Part shown: piece after piece, positions 45,219-53,843 of the stretch | Numbering within the stretch: the stretch's first letter is position 1 | Layout of the letters: each line of letters begins with the position of its first letter | Source: a gamma proteobacterium HTCC2207 | GTDB taxonomy: Bacteria; Pseudomonadota; Gammaproteobacteria; Pseudomonadales; Porticoccaceae | NCBI GenBank assembly: GCA_905182265.1 | Contig: CAJJAO010000005.1 | Location: 1 to 64,000 of the forward strand | DNA length: 64,000 nucleotides | Direction: 5' to 3' | Translations under genes and position numbers: made by a program | Notes under the pieces: generated by a model | Databases searched by the model: none | What the model was told of the DNA's origin: nothing | The model's input: the letters and a program-made list of their open reading frames with translations, nothing else

Positions 45219-46337
45219 CTATTCGCAGTCAACGTATTCAACGACTTCAAGATCAAAGCCTGAGATACCGGTAAATTTAAACGGCGCACTCATTAGGCGC
45301 ATTTTATGCACGCCCAGATCCATCAGAATCTGCGAGCCTGTACCTACCTGCTGATAAACCACGTCCCCTGCGGGCTGGTTTTTGCCACTATTGGGATTCA
45401 CAATCATTTCGATATTGTGGTCAATATCCTCTGCAGTCTCAGGGTAATAAAGCAGTACTAGTGCACCGCGACCCTCTTTAGAAATAGCTTCCATTGCTTT
45501 ATGAAAAGACCAAGACGAGTAGCCCTTGTCAGATTCCAAAGCCAAAATATCTCGCGCAGAACGATTAATGTGCACGCGAGCCAACACCGGCTCATCAGTA
45601 CTCACATCACCTTTAACTAAAGCAAAGTGCTTCTCGTTGCGGGCATTGTCTAGGTAAGTCTTGAGAGTAAATTCACCAAACTGGGTATTCACCTGTCGTT
45701 CATTAATACACTGGGTAGTCTTCTCTGTCACCAGACGGTAGTGAATCAAATCTGCAATGGTGCCGATCTTTAACTGATGCTTTTCGGCAAACACTTCTAG
45801 ATCATCACGACGGGCCATGGTGCCGTCTTCATTCATAATCTCGACAATCACAGCGGCAGGCTCAAAGCCCGCTATACGCGATAGATCACAGCCAGCTTCA
45901 GTGTGGCCTGCACGGCTGAGTACGCCGCCGGGCTGTGCTTTGAGCGGGAAAATATGGCCGGGCTGCACAATGTCTTCCGGGCGAGCATTGCCGGCAACCG
46001 CGGCCTGAACAGTACGCGCGCGATCTGCGGCAGAAATACCGGTAGTTACACCTTCAGCGGCTTCAATGGACAGCGTAAATGGTGTGCTGTGGCTAGACTT
46101 GTTACTGTCCCCTTCAACCATCATGCCCAACTTAAGCTGCTCACAGCGTTGCTCGTTCAACGTCAGACAAATCAATCCGCGGGCATAAGTCGCCATGAAA
46201 TTAATGTCCTGGGGTCGCACCATGGGTGCTGCCATGACAAGATCACCTTCGTTCTCACGATCTTCGTCATCCATCAGAATAACCATCTTGCCCTGACGAA
46301 TATCTTCGAGTAATTCTTCTACTGTATTAAGTACCAT
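45219..46337 (-). CDS. ribBX: RibBX: DHBP synthase fused to a degenerate GTP cyclohydrolase II domain
   Basis: Residues 1 to about 200 are a complete 3,4-dihydroxy-2-butanone-4-phosphate synthase, with DDEDRENEGDL, the phosphate site RAGHTEAGCDLSR and GFEPAAVIVEIMNEDGTMARRDDL. Residues about 205-372 have the GTP cyclohydrolase II fold by position, but the zinc motif is gone: HSEC...RCDCG of true RibA is HINR...SDKGY here, with no cysteines, and QEGRG is replaced by YYPETA. This is the RibBX type known in Proteobacteria, in which only the RibB activity remains. A genuine RibA at 32.6 kb completes the pathway. The X domain's role is unknown. Confidence 0.93.
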   Translation of the reverse strand: MVLNTVEELLEDIRQGKMVILMDDEDRENEGDLVMAAPMVRPQDINFMATYARGLICLTLNEQRCEQLKLGMMVEGDSNKSSHSTPFTLSIEAAEGVTTGISAADRARTVQAAVAGNARPEDIVQPGHIFPLKAQPGGVLSRAGHTEAGCDLSRIAGFEPAAVIVEIMNEDGTMARRDDLEVFAEKHQLKIGTIADLIHYRLVTEKTTQCINERQVNTQFGEFTLKTYLDNARNEKHFALVKGDVSTDEPVLARVHINRSARDILALESDKGYSSWSFHKAMEAISKEGRGALVLLYYPETAEDIDHNIEMIVNPNSGKNQPAGDVVYQQVGTGSQILMDLGVHKMRLMSAPFKFTGISGFDLEVVEYVDCE

Positions 46338-46391
46338 TTTCTCTTCTCTTCCGGTCTTGTAGATATTGCTAATTGTTATTATTGGCGCGCT

Positions 46392-47039
46392 TTACTTGCT
46401 ATCAGCGGCACCTTCATCAGAGCTGCCATTAGAACTATCAGCAGCACTATCACCGAGCAGTAATCGCTCTAGGTAACGAGCCACCAAATCGACTTCCAAA
46501 TTTAGCTTAGTGCCCACTGCGTAATCACCCATCACTGTATGAGTCATAGTGTGGGGAACAATATTTAATTCGAATTCTGAGCCGTCGACTTTATTGATGG
46601 TTAAGCTAGTACCATCAACTGTGATTGAGCCTTTGTGGGCAATGTATTTTGCCAATTCACGAGGAGCGCGAATGCGGAAACGCCATGACCTTGCATCTTC
46701 GTGCAGAGAAACCACTTCGCCAATACCGTCCACGTGGCCAGACACTATGTGCCCACCAAAACGGTCGCTGGCCTGCATGGCTTTTTCTAAGTTGATGCGG
46801 CTGCCATTTTTCCAATTGCCGATAGTCGTCAAGTTTAAGCTCTCAACCGAGACGTCGGCAATAAAGCCTTCACCAGTAAGTTCAACAGCGGTTAGGCAGG
46901 CACCATTACAAGCGATGCTGTCGCCAAGTTGCACATCGGCCAGACTTAGGTTGCCGGTACGGATGGTTAGCCGCACATCGCCGCCCCGCTGTTCGAGGTC
47001 TGCGATATCGCCAATGGCACTGATAATTCCTGTGAACAT
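46392..47039 (-). CDS. ribE: Riboflavin synthase alpha chain
   Basis: This 215-residue enzyme dismutates two lumazines into riboflavin. The two tandem lumazine-binding barrels are visible: residues 1 to about 97 (MFTGIISAIGDIADLEQRGG, GDSIACNGACLTAVE) and about 98-195 (GGHIVSGHVDGIGEVVS, GSITVDGTSLTIN). A Ser/Asp-rich tail of about 20 residues ends the protein. It lies between the large inverted repeat of the ribD-ribE spacer and ribBX. In E. coli nomenclature this gene is ribC. Confidence 0.96.
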   Translation of the reverse strand: MFTGIISAIGDIADLEQRGGDVRLTIRTGNLSLADVQLGDSIACNGACLTAVELTGEGFIADVSVESLNLTTIGNWKNGSRINLEKAMQASDRFGGHIVSGHVDGIGEVVSLHEDARSWRFRIRAPRELAKYIAHKGSITVDGTSLTINKVDGSEFELNIVPHTMTHTVMGDYAVGTKLNLEVDLVARYLERLLLGDSAADSSNGSSDEGAADSK

Positions 47040-47184
47040 AATATTGAACCTTCTAAATTTACTTTAATCGATCTTAATCAATTTTGTGCACCGGTTGCGA
47101 TGACTGAGAGACTACAACCTAATTTATGCGTTCTAAACGCCTTTTAAAAAAACTTTGCCCTAACGCATAACTCGAGGGCTGAGG

Positions 47185-47280
47185 GGTAGGTGGGTATTTC
47201 TGAGACCTTCGGCAGCAGGGATGCTGACGAGGAGCTTACAGGGACGTACTTGCAGCGCGTCTCAGAAATACCCACCTACC
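47185..47280. repeat. 96-bp palindromic element with 21-bp perfect arms in the ribD-ribE spacer
   Basis: The 21-bp arm at 47185-47205 is the exact reverse complement of 47260-47280. The 54-bp interior contains at least two smaller stems: CAGCA-GGGA-TGCTG (47213-47226) and TAC-AGGGAC-GTA (about 47238-47249). The element lies within the rib operon, between ribD and ribE. It resembles REP/BIME-like or miniature mobile palindromes. No transposase and no flanking target duplication were obvious. The remainder of the 316-bp spacer (47040-47184, 47281-47355) has no recognisable feature, except a CCTTTAACCCA-type repeat at 47283-47335. Confidence 0.85.
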
Positions 47281-47355
47281 TCTTTAGCCTAATCTTTAAC
47301 CCAGCCTTTAACCCAATCTTTAGCACCCAACCATTACCGCCAACCAGGCACTAAA

Positions 47356-48471
47356 TCAATAATCCTTATCCGGATACAACGTGATACGAATATCCTCACC
47401 AATCTGCCTCATATCCCTAACCGACAACGCCAAGTGCGCATCAATAGTCTGAATAGGCAAATTAAACATCGGCCGCGCCTCATTGCCAAACAGCTTGGGC
47501 GCCCAATAGCACACCAACTCATCCAACAAACCTTCCGCAATAAAAGCACCAGCTAAGCCAGCACCAGCCTCGACTAAGACCTGATTGCAACCACGCACTG
47601 CCAACTCCACAAGCAAAGCCTGCAAATCAACATGCCCAGCCATCGCCGGCAAAAAAATCACCTCAGCACCAGCAGCCACCAAAGCCTCAGCCTTAGCTCG
47701 CTGTTCCGGACCATCTAAGGTCGCAACCGCAGTATCACCAGGCTGCTGAAACATTCGCGCCTCAGGGGACATAAGCAACTGAGCATCAACCACCACACGA
47801 AGAGGCTGGCGAAGCTCATCTTCAACACCAACATCAGCGCTGGTTATACGCACAGTCAGAGATGGATCGTCCATTTTTTGTGTGCCAATACCCGTAATAA
47901 TTGCGCAGTTGGCAGCCCGTAGGCGCTGCACATCAGCACGCGCTGCCGGCGTCGTAATCCACTGGCTCTGGCCACTCGCCATAGCCGTGCGACCATCCAA
48001 GCTTGACGCCATTTTCACCGTCACCCAAGGCGTACCCTGTTCATGACGCTTTATAAAACCTTTGTTGATATCCCGCGCCTGATCTTCCAAGAGGCCCACC
48101 TCAACTTCAATACCAGCATCCTGACATTTTTTGATACCAGCGCCAGCCACCTGAGGGTTCGGATCTTCACAAGCCACCACCACTCGGGTTACACCAGCGG
48201 CAATCAGCGCATCGGCACAGGGGCCAGTGTTACCCTGATGACTGCAAGGCTCCAAGGTGACATAGGCTGTGGCGCCGGAAGTATCACCGGCCCCCGACAG
48301 CGCTTCTATCTCAGCATGGTTGCCGCCAGCGGGTCGAGTAAACCCTTCACCAATAATCTTTCCATCTCGGGTAATAACACAGCCAACCGCAGGGTTAGGC
48401 GAACTTGTGAAACGGGCCTTGGTAGCAAGCTGCAGGGCTCGCGACATCATCTCGCGGTCAATAGTGCTCAT
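47356..48471 (-). CDS. ribD: Bifunctional pyrimidine deaminase/reductase RibD
   Basis: The 371-residue enzyme carries out steps 2 and 3 of riboflavin synthesis. The N-terminal zinc deaminase shows GNHAEIEAL and YVTLEPCSHQGNTGPCADALI (His/Cys/Cys ligands plus catalytic Glu). The C-terminal reductase begins at PWVTVKMASSLDGRTAM and includes GIGTQKMDDPSLTVR and VEAGAGLAGAF. It shares one base with the nrdR stop (TAATG), so the two are coupled. It is separated from ribE by a spacer with a large inverted repeat. Confidence 0.97.
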   Translation of the reverse strand: MSTIDREMMSRALQLATKARFTSSPNPAVGCVITRDGKIIGEGFTRPAGGNHAEIEALSGAGDTSGATAYVTLEPCSHQGNTGPCADALIAAGVTRVVVACEDPNPQVAGAGIKKCQDAGIEVEVGLLEDQARDINKGFIKRHEQGTPWVTVKMASSLDGRTAMASGQSQWITTPAARADVQRLRAANCAIITGIGTQKMDDPSLTVRITSADVGVEDELRQPLRVVVDAQLLMSPEARMFQQPGDTAVATLDGPEQRAKAEALVAAGAEVIFLPAMAGHVDLQALLVELAVRGCNQVLVEAGAGLAGAFIAEGLLDELVCYWAPKLFGNEARPMFNLPIQTIDAHLALSVRDMRQIGEDIRITLYPDKDY

Positions 48472-48944
48472 TACTCGTCAGCCTCTGAAGGCTTTTTTGC
48501 CGTTAGTCGATTGAGTTCGTCTTGGAATTCGCTGAGGTCTTGAAAACTGCGGTAGACCGAGGCAAAGCGCACATAGGCTACCTCGTCTAATTCGCGCAGC
48601 TGACGCATCACCTCTTCACCGACGATGCGCGACGGCACTTCTCGCTCGCCAGTAACCTGTAAAAAGTGCTTGATCTGCGAGAGAGAAACTTCGATTTTTT
48701 CGATAGAGACTGGGCGCTTCTCTAGGGCTCGTTGCAAGCCAGCGCGAAGCTTATTTTCGTCAAAAGGTTCGCGACTGCCGTCGGTTTTAATCACCCTTGG
48801 CATCACTAACTCAGCTAGCTCATAGGTGGTAAAACGTTCGCTGCATTCCACACATTCACGGCGCCTACGCACCTGCCCGCCATCGGCGACCAGACGTGAA
48901 TCAACAACCTTGGTGTCATCAGCATTACAGAACGGACAATACAT
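48471..48944 (-). CDS. nrdR: Ribonucleotide reductase repressor NrdR
   Basis: This 157-residue repressor has an N-terminal zinc ribbon (CPFCN...CVEC) with [17 protein letters not shown], then an ATP-cone domain ([20 protein letters not shown]). It senses ATP/dATP and represses ribonucleotide reductase operons through NrdR boxes. The position directly before ribD is conserved in gammaproteobacteria. Confidence 0.97.
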   Translation of the reverse strand: MYCPFCNADDTKVVDSRLVADGGQVRRRRECVECSERFTTYELAELVMPRVIKTDGSREPFDENKLRAGLQRALEKRPVSIEKIEVSLSQIKHFLQVTGEREVPSRIVGEEVMRQLRELDEVAYVRFASVYRSFQDLSEFQDELNRLTAKKPSEADE

Positions 48945-49039
48945 AGCAGCACATCAAAAATTTGGTGGCGCATTCTAACACAGACTCAGGCTATTTAAGC
49001 TCTCCTTAAACACCGTCTGTGCAACCCTAAAGAGTATAC

Positions 49040-49747
49040 CTAAGGTTGGTCCATGGCGGGGACAGAGACGTCCTCACCGGAATGAATATATTGCGTGCCC
49101 TGCTTGGAGAAAACCGTGCGGTGACGGGGCCCCGGCAGCATTGGCTCGATACTGTCATAACCAGCATCGCCGGGATACAGACAGACCATTGCACCATCGA
49201 CTTTGCACAGTCGAGGAGTCACTTCGTAGGGGTCGCGCAGTGCCAGCCTTTCACAGGCCTCTGCCGCTGTTTGATAATGACCAATAAGGCGCATGGACAG
49301 ATAGGTGGGCGGCATCAAATTGAGCTCCCCGCCATAGTGCAAATCAAGTGCCTGCTGCGGTCTCATCCACTGGAATTCGTGTATTTCACCGTCATCGATA
49401 AGAATATCCGCTGCATCTCGCTGAGCATGGGCAGCAAAGAACCAGGTGGCAAACCGTCGGCCCTCGCCTTCTGGCGTGGTCCAGTTACAGAAGTGCACTA
49501 GGCCATCCTCTTCGATACTAACCCCGCACTCCTCATGCACCTCTCGAACGGCAGCAACTTTTGCGGCCTCAAGTTCGGTTTTAGCAGCTTTTATTTCTGG
49601 CTGATCTATGGCACCACCAGGAAAAACCCAGGCACCGCCGGCAAAAGCCAATTTGGCATTGCGTCGCAACAACAGAGTTTCGAGCCCCTGCTCTGTGTCA
49701 CGTAAAAGTACCGCTGTAGCGGCCAATCGAAGACTGTTATCGCCCAT
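49040..49747 (-). CDS. NUDIX hydrolase with extended Nudix box
   Basis: The Nudix box starts normally (GGAIDQPE) and ends normally (REVHEECGV), but the middle has about 16 residues instead of seven between the first Glu and REXXEE. Such long boxes occur in the NUDT19/CoA-diphosphatase-like group. The substrate cannot be deduced. The start is uncertain: TTG 49768, ATG 49765 and ATG 49747 are all in frame. I use 49747, which has GGGTGAG about 9 nt upstream. The gene follows glyA past a strong terminator and precedes nrdR, probably as its own unit. Confidence 0.82.
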   Translation of the reverse strand: MGDNSLRLAATAVLLRDTEQGLETLLLRRNAKLAFAGGAWVFPGGAIDQPEIKAAKTELEAAKVAAVREVHEECGVSIEEDGLVHFCNWTTPEGEGRRFATWFFAAHAQRDAADILIDDGEIHEFQWMRPQQALDLHYGGELNLMPPTYLSMRLIGHYQTAAEACERLALRDPYEVTPRLCKVDGAMVCLYPGDAGYDSIEPMLPGPRHRTVFSKQGTQYIHSGEDVSVPAMDQP

Positions 49748-49805
49748 AGTCTGCATCTCACCCATCAATAAATATCAAATATAAAGACCCAAAATGAAGA
49801 GCAAA

Positions 49806-49837
49806 AAAAAGCCCCAATAAACATATTGGGGCTTTTT
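49806..49837. terminator. Intrinsic terminator of glyA (bidirectional)
   Basis: AAAAAGCCCCAATA (49806-49819), loop AACA, and its exact complement (49824-49837), 18 nt past the glyA stop. The minus strand reads into a run of eight T. Confidence 0.95.
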
Positions 49838-49854
49838 ACACTGCTTGGCAAAGC

Positions 49855-51114
49855 TTATCCGTAAACAGGGAAGCGTTTGCAAATAGCCAAGACTTGTTCT
49901 TTCACCTCGGCAACCACCTGCTCCGAAGTGCCATTCTCTAAGCTATCAAGAATATCGCACATCCAATGGGTGAGCTGAATTGTTTCATCAATACCGAAAC
50001 CGCGAGTCGTGATCGCCGGCGTACCAACACGCAATCCAGAGGTCACGAACGGAGAGCGCGGGTCATTGGGAACTGCATTTTTGTTGACAGTGATAAAGGC
50101 TTCGCCCATGGCACGGTCGGCATCAGTACCTGTGTACTCTTTGCCTATCAGGCTCACCAGCATCAGATGATTTTCGGTACCATTGGAAACGATATTAATG
50201 CCGCGCTCCATAAAGGTCGCTGCCATTACCTTAGCGTTAGCGACTACCTGCTTTTGGTAGACCACAAACTCTTCGCTAGCCGCTTCTTTAAAGGCAATTG
50301 CTTTGGCCGCAATCACATGACAGAGAGGGCCGCCCTGGCTTCCTGGGAACAGCGCTGAATTAACTTTCTTAGCGACCGCTTCGTCGTTGGTAATGACAAT
50401 ACCGCCACGAGGACCACGCAGAGTTTTGTGAGTTGTAGAGGTCACAACATGGGCATGAGGCACTGGGTTTGGATAGACGCCAGCGGCAATCAAACCAGAG
50501 ACGTGAGCCATGTCCACCATGAGATAGGCGCCAACTTTATCGGCGATCTCGCGAAAACGAGCCCAATCCATAATGCCTGAATAGGCAGAGAACCCGGCAA
50601 TAATCATTGCTGGCTTGTGCTCTATCGCTAGCGCTTCAACCTGTTCGTAATCAATCAGACCAGTATCGGCATTTAGCCCGTACTGCACTGCATTGTAGAG
50701 TTTGCCAGAAAAGTTTGGCTTGGCACCATGAGTCAGGTGACCGCCATCGGCCAGGCTCATACCCAAAATAGTATCGCCACCCTTAATAAGCGCCAAAAAT
50801 ACCGCACTGTTAGCCTGAGAACCTGAGTGAGGCTGCACATTGGCATAGCCCGCGCCATAGAGGCTCTTAAGTCGTTCAATCGCTAACTCTTCGGCGATAT
50901 CAACAAATTCGCAGCCACCGTAGTAGCGTTTGCCCGGGTAACCCTCAGCATATTTATTGGTCATCTTGCCGCCCTGAGCTTCCATAACCGCTGGGCTGGT
51001 GTAGTTTTCCGAAGCAATCAACTCAATATGCTGCTCTTGGCGTTGATCTTCCTGCTGAATGGCCTGCCATAACTCGGGGTCAAACTTTGCAATTGTCTGG
51101 TCTTGATCAAACAT
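49855..51114 (-). CDS. glyA: Serine hydroxymethyltransferase GlyA
   Basis: The 419-residue PLP enzyme interconverts serine and glycine with tetrahydrofolate, feeding one-carbon metabolism. It shows [40 protein letters not shown] and the PLP lysine in [14 protein letters not shown]. The length is normal. AAGGA lies about 10 nt before ATG, and the gene ends in a strong terminator. Confidence 0.98.
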   Translation of the reverse strand: MFDQDQTIAKFDPELWQAIQQEDQRQEQHIELIASENYTSPAVMEAQGGKMTNKYAEGYPGKRYYGGCEFVDIAEELAIERLKSLYGAGYANVQPHSGSQANSAVFLALIKGGDTILGMSLADGGHLTHGAKPNFSGKLYNAVQYGLNADTGLIDYEQVEALAIEHKPAMIIAGFSAYSGIMDWARFREIADKVGAYLMVDMAHVSGLIAAGVYPNPVPHAHVVTSTTHKTLRGPRGGIVITNDEAVAKKVNSALFPGSQGGPLCHVIAAKAIAFKEAASEEFVVYQKQVVANAKVMAATFMERGINIVSNGTENHLMLVSLIGKEYTGTDADRAMGEAFITVNKNAVPNDPRSPFVTSGLRVGTPAITTRGFGIDETIQLTHWMCDILDSLENGTSEQVVAEVKEQVLAICKRFPVYG

Positions 51115-51215
51115 AGAATATAAATTCCTTGAAGGAGGGGTAATAACAAGATCGATTGGAGCGCGGGATTATATCTGAAATGGAGTCGCTCTTGAAGTCG
51201 AAAAGCGTCTGAAAA

Positions 51216-52616
51216 CTACTTCTTTCGACGCTTTTCGAACAGAGCCATGGCTTCGATATGAGTGGTATGGGGAAACATGTCCATCACCCCTACGGCCTTT
51301 AATTTATAACCAGCATCATTGAGCACAGCTGCATCTCTCACCAAGGTCGATGCGTGACAGGAAATATACACCACATGCTTGGCACCGGACTTGGCCACCC
51401 AAGGCATGACGCCCGCCGCACCATTACGAGGCGGGTCGAGAACAACCAAATCGATATCCCCGGTTTTAGCCAGAGTATTGCCAGACCCTAAATTAGCCAT
51501 GCCAACGCCGCGGCTGAGATCCGCCACGGTAAACTCAACATTGCTAATATCATTATGGCGAGCATTTGCGATAGCGCCTTTGACCAAACTAGGCAGCCCC
51601 TCGACACCGATAACATGGTCAAAACACTGGGTTAAGGGCAGAGATAGATTGCCAGTGCCGCAGAACAGATCGACGGCAGTACCGCCATGTTCCGGCAGTA
51701 AGCTGATCATTTGCGCAATCATTTCGCGATTAATTTGGCCATTCACCTGGATAAATTGGCCGGGCTCAAAATTGATACTGATATCGTCTGTTACAGCAAA
51801 ATTGAGATGGTCCGTACCTGCATCAAGGCGGGTAAACCTTTCCTGCTTGCCAGCCTTCCACCAAAGTTGCACCGGGCCACGAGCCTCTTTTTCCAGAGAC
51901 TCAACCATTGCGGGCACCTCTTCATCGGCGGGGAAACGACTCGCCTCTACGGCGATAGCAATACTCTTGTCACCAGAGATTAACTCCACTTCAAAGATAC
52001 GAATATCCCCAGGTAGACTTCTCAGCCAAGCGGGTAATAGGGCAACCGCCTGAGGCAGTGGCGCTGTAAGTACGGGACATTCGGTAATAGGCTCAATTCT
52101 GCGGCTACCAGCATTGCGAAAGCCAATCAGAAACTTACCATCTTTTGCACGCTGCACTGCCAATCGAGCGCGGCGCCGATAACCCCAATGAGGTGCACTA
52201 AGAGGAGGCAATATTGTTTCAGCGACAAGTCCTCCATGAGCCAGGCTATCGAGCAACTGCTTCTGTTTAAAGTCCACCTGCCGACCGTGATCCAAATGCT
52301 GCAAACTGCAGCCTCCGCAGCGTGAAAAATGCTTACAGTCGGGCTCTACACGGTCATCGGATGACTCAATAATATTGGTAGCACGACCTTCATCGTAGTT
52401 TCGCTTGCGGTTGGTGTAGCGAAACTCTATGGTTTCACCGGGCAACGCACCGCTAACAAAACAGGCCTTGCCGTCAATCCGCCCCACTCCACGGCCATCA
52501 TGACTCAGATCAACAATTTCGCAGCTGAGTGTTTGCTTTTCGCTCATTAACTTGCCATTTTTAAGTGGTGGGATTGGCCGCGATAGTAGCAGATCAGCGC
52601 GCTCAACCCGAGACAT
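51216..52616 (-). CDS. rlmD: 23S rRNA (uracil-1939-C5)-methyltransferase RlmD
   Basis: The RumA-type enzyme has an N-terminal TRAM domain (CEIVDLSHDGRGVGRIDGKACFV), a [4Fe-4S] cysteine set (CKHFSRCGGCSLQH plus a later Cys), the SAM site VDLFCGTGNLSLPL, the VLDPPRNGA motif and the nucleophile region VYISCHASTLVRD. It methylates U1939 of 23S rRNA. Given as 466 residues from ATG 52616; an internal ATG at 52547 (MSEKQTLS) would still retain the TRAM domain and may be the true start. Confidence 0.95.
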   Translation of the reverse strand: MSRVERADLLLSRPIPPLKNGKLMSEKQTLSCEIVDLSHDGRGVGRIDGKACFVSGALPGETIEFRYTNRKRNYDEGRATNIIESSDDRVEPDCKHFSRCGGCSLQHLDHGRQVDFKQKQLLDSLAHGGLVAETILPPLSAPHWGYRRRARLAVQRAKDGKFLIGFRNAGSRRIEPITECPVLTAPLPQAVALLPAWLRSLPGDIRIFEVELISGDKSIAIAVEASRFPADEEVPAMVESLEKEARGPVQLWWKAGKQERFTRLDAGTDHLNFAVTDDISINFEPGQFIQVNGQINREMIAQMISLLPEHGGTAVDLFCGTGNLSLPLTQCFDHVIGVEGLPSLVKGAIANARHNDISNVEFTVADLSRGVGMANLGSGNTLAKTGDIDLVVLDPPRNGAAGVMPWVAKSGAKHVVYISCHASTLVRDAAVLNDAGYKLKAVGVMDMFPHTTHIEAMALFEKRRKK

Positions 52617-52648
52617 GAATCACAGCTTGAAGTAAATTTACATCACAG

Positions 52649-52678
52649 TGATAACGCCGGATAATTCAAGCCTGACGA
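52649..52678 (+). promoter_or_regulatory. Weak ECF-type promoter match upstream of cytochrome b561
   Basis: TGATAA-N18-TGACGA has the same spacing as the two stronger elements at 30207 and 56401, and its -10 differs from TAACGA by one base. The -35 lacks the CC. It is 18 nt from the ATG, so the leader would be very short. Confidence 0.3.
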
Positions 52679-52696
52679 GAGAAAAGGAGATTACTA

Positions 52697-53233
52697 ATGG
52701 ACACTAAAAATACAACAGAAGAATGGAGCTGGCTGAGTAAGCTATTTCACTGGCTCACTGCACTACTGATTTTTATTCAAATCCCCCTAGGGTTTTATGC
52801 CGAAAGCCTCAGACTATCACCGTTAAAAATCGATGTGTTTGTCTGGCACAAATCCCTTGGCATGCTAGTATTTTTGCTGGTAATAGTAAGACTGTTATGG
52901 CGTATTAAGAGCACTATTCCTATTGCTCTGGCAAACAGCAGACTGCAAAAAATACTTGCCTCTGCGGCCCACGGAATACTCTATGGGCTGATGCTCGCTC
53001 TGCCGCTATCAGGTTGGGTGACTTCGTCTGCAAGCAATTTCCCCGTGAAATTATTTTGGCTTATACCTCTGCCATCGATTGTGGGCCCAGATGATGCGCT
53101 AAAGTCTATTGCCGCCGAAGTTCATGAAATCTGCGTATTTGTGTTAATCGCTATTTTAATCGTGCATATTGGTGCAGCACTTAGACATCAGTTAATGCTG
53201 GGTGACAACGCCCTCAAACGAATGTGGTTTTAA
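52697..53233 (+). CDS. Cytochrome b561-type membrane protein
   Basis: The 178-residue, four-helix di-haem b protein has histidines in SKLFHWLTALLIF, VWHKSLGMLVFL, AAHGILYGLMLALPLSGW and IAILIVHIGAALRHQ, the pattern of E. coli CybB. It likely carries electrons across or within the inner membrane, from quinol or to superoxide. It is followed directly by two YceI proteins, a known association: YceI binds isoprenoid quinones in the periplasm. AAAAGGAG lies 8 nt before ATG. Confidence 0.93.
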   Translation: MDTKNTTEEWSWLSKLFHWLTALLIFIQIPLGFYAESLRLSPLKIDVFVWHKSLGMLVFLLVIVRLLWRIKSTIPIALANSRLQKILASAAHGILYGLMLALPLSGWVTSSASNFPVKLFWLIPLPSIVGPDDALKSIAAEVHEICVFVLIAILIVHIGAALRHQLMLGDNALKRMWF

Positions 53234-53237
53234 AGTA

Positions 53238-53843
53238 ATGCGGTCATCTAAAAAAATATTTACTCCGGTAGTAATTTTAGCCCTGCTAGGCCTAGCAGGC
53301 TTACTAATAAGTAGCCAGAAAATTTATGCCGACCAATGGCAGTCCCAAAGCGCGAATAGCCATTTGTATTTTGCCCCCAGTTGGGAAGGGTTGCCCATTA
53401 ATGGTGCTTTTAAACAGTTTGCCGTGACCCTAAGCCGCGATGAAAACGATCAGCCCCAAAGCCTTAGTGTAAGCGTCCAAATTTCCAGTGCAGATATGGG
53501 TACTGCAGATTTCAACGAAGCGATTCAAATGACTGAGTGGTTTAACGGCAGTACTTTTGCCGAGGCCGTCTTTAACAGTAACACCATTACTTCAGTTGAG
53601 TCAGATGATCCCCGTGCCCAGTTTATTGCCCAAGGCATTCTGCAATTAAAGGGCGTCGAAAGAAACATTCAGGTCCCTTTTAGCTGGTCAGAGCCTGCCG
53701 ACGGCAATGCATTAATGGCAGGCGCACTCAGTTTAGGCCGCAACGACTTTGCCATTGGCACAGGAGAGTGGGCCGGTGGTGATCAAATTGGTCTCGCGGT
53801 TAAAGTGTGGTTTGACCTTGTCTTGGAGTCTGCCAATGACTAG
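53238..53843 (+). CDS. YceI-family periplasmic lipid-binding protein
   Basis: About 201 residues from ATG 53238, with an N-terminal membrane/signal segment (IFTPVVILALLGLAGLLIS). An extended lipocalin-like beta barrel follows: SANSHLYFAPSWEGLPINGAFKQF, the conserved A-x4-E-W-F/DF region (MTEWFNGSTFAEAVFNS), and GTLSLGRNDFAIG-like GALSLGRNDFAIG before the last strands. YceI proteins bind polyisoprenoid quinones. The gene starts 4 nt after the cytochrome b561 gene. An upstream ATG at 53202 would overlap it by 32 nt and lacks support. Confidence 0.88.
   Translation: MRSSKKIFTPVVILALLGLAGLLISSQKIYADQWQSQSANSHLYFAPSWEGLPINGAFKQFAVTLSRDENDQPQSLSVSVQISSADMGTADFNEAIQMTEWFNGSTFAEAVFNSNTITSVESDDPRAQFIAQGILQLKGVERNIQVPFSWSEPADGNALMAGALSLGRNDFAIGTGEWAGGDQIGLAVKVWFDLVLESAND

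Noticed and set aside
47040..47355. FMN riboswitch in the ribD-ribE spacer
   Set aside because: The conserved FMN-element arms were not found; the dominant structure is a simple 21-bp palindrome with two inner stems.
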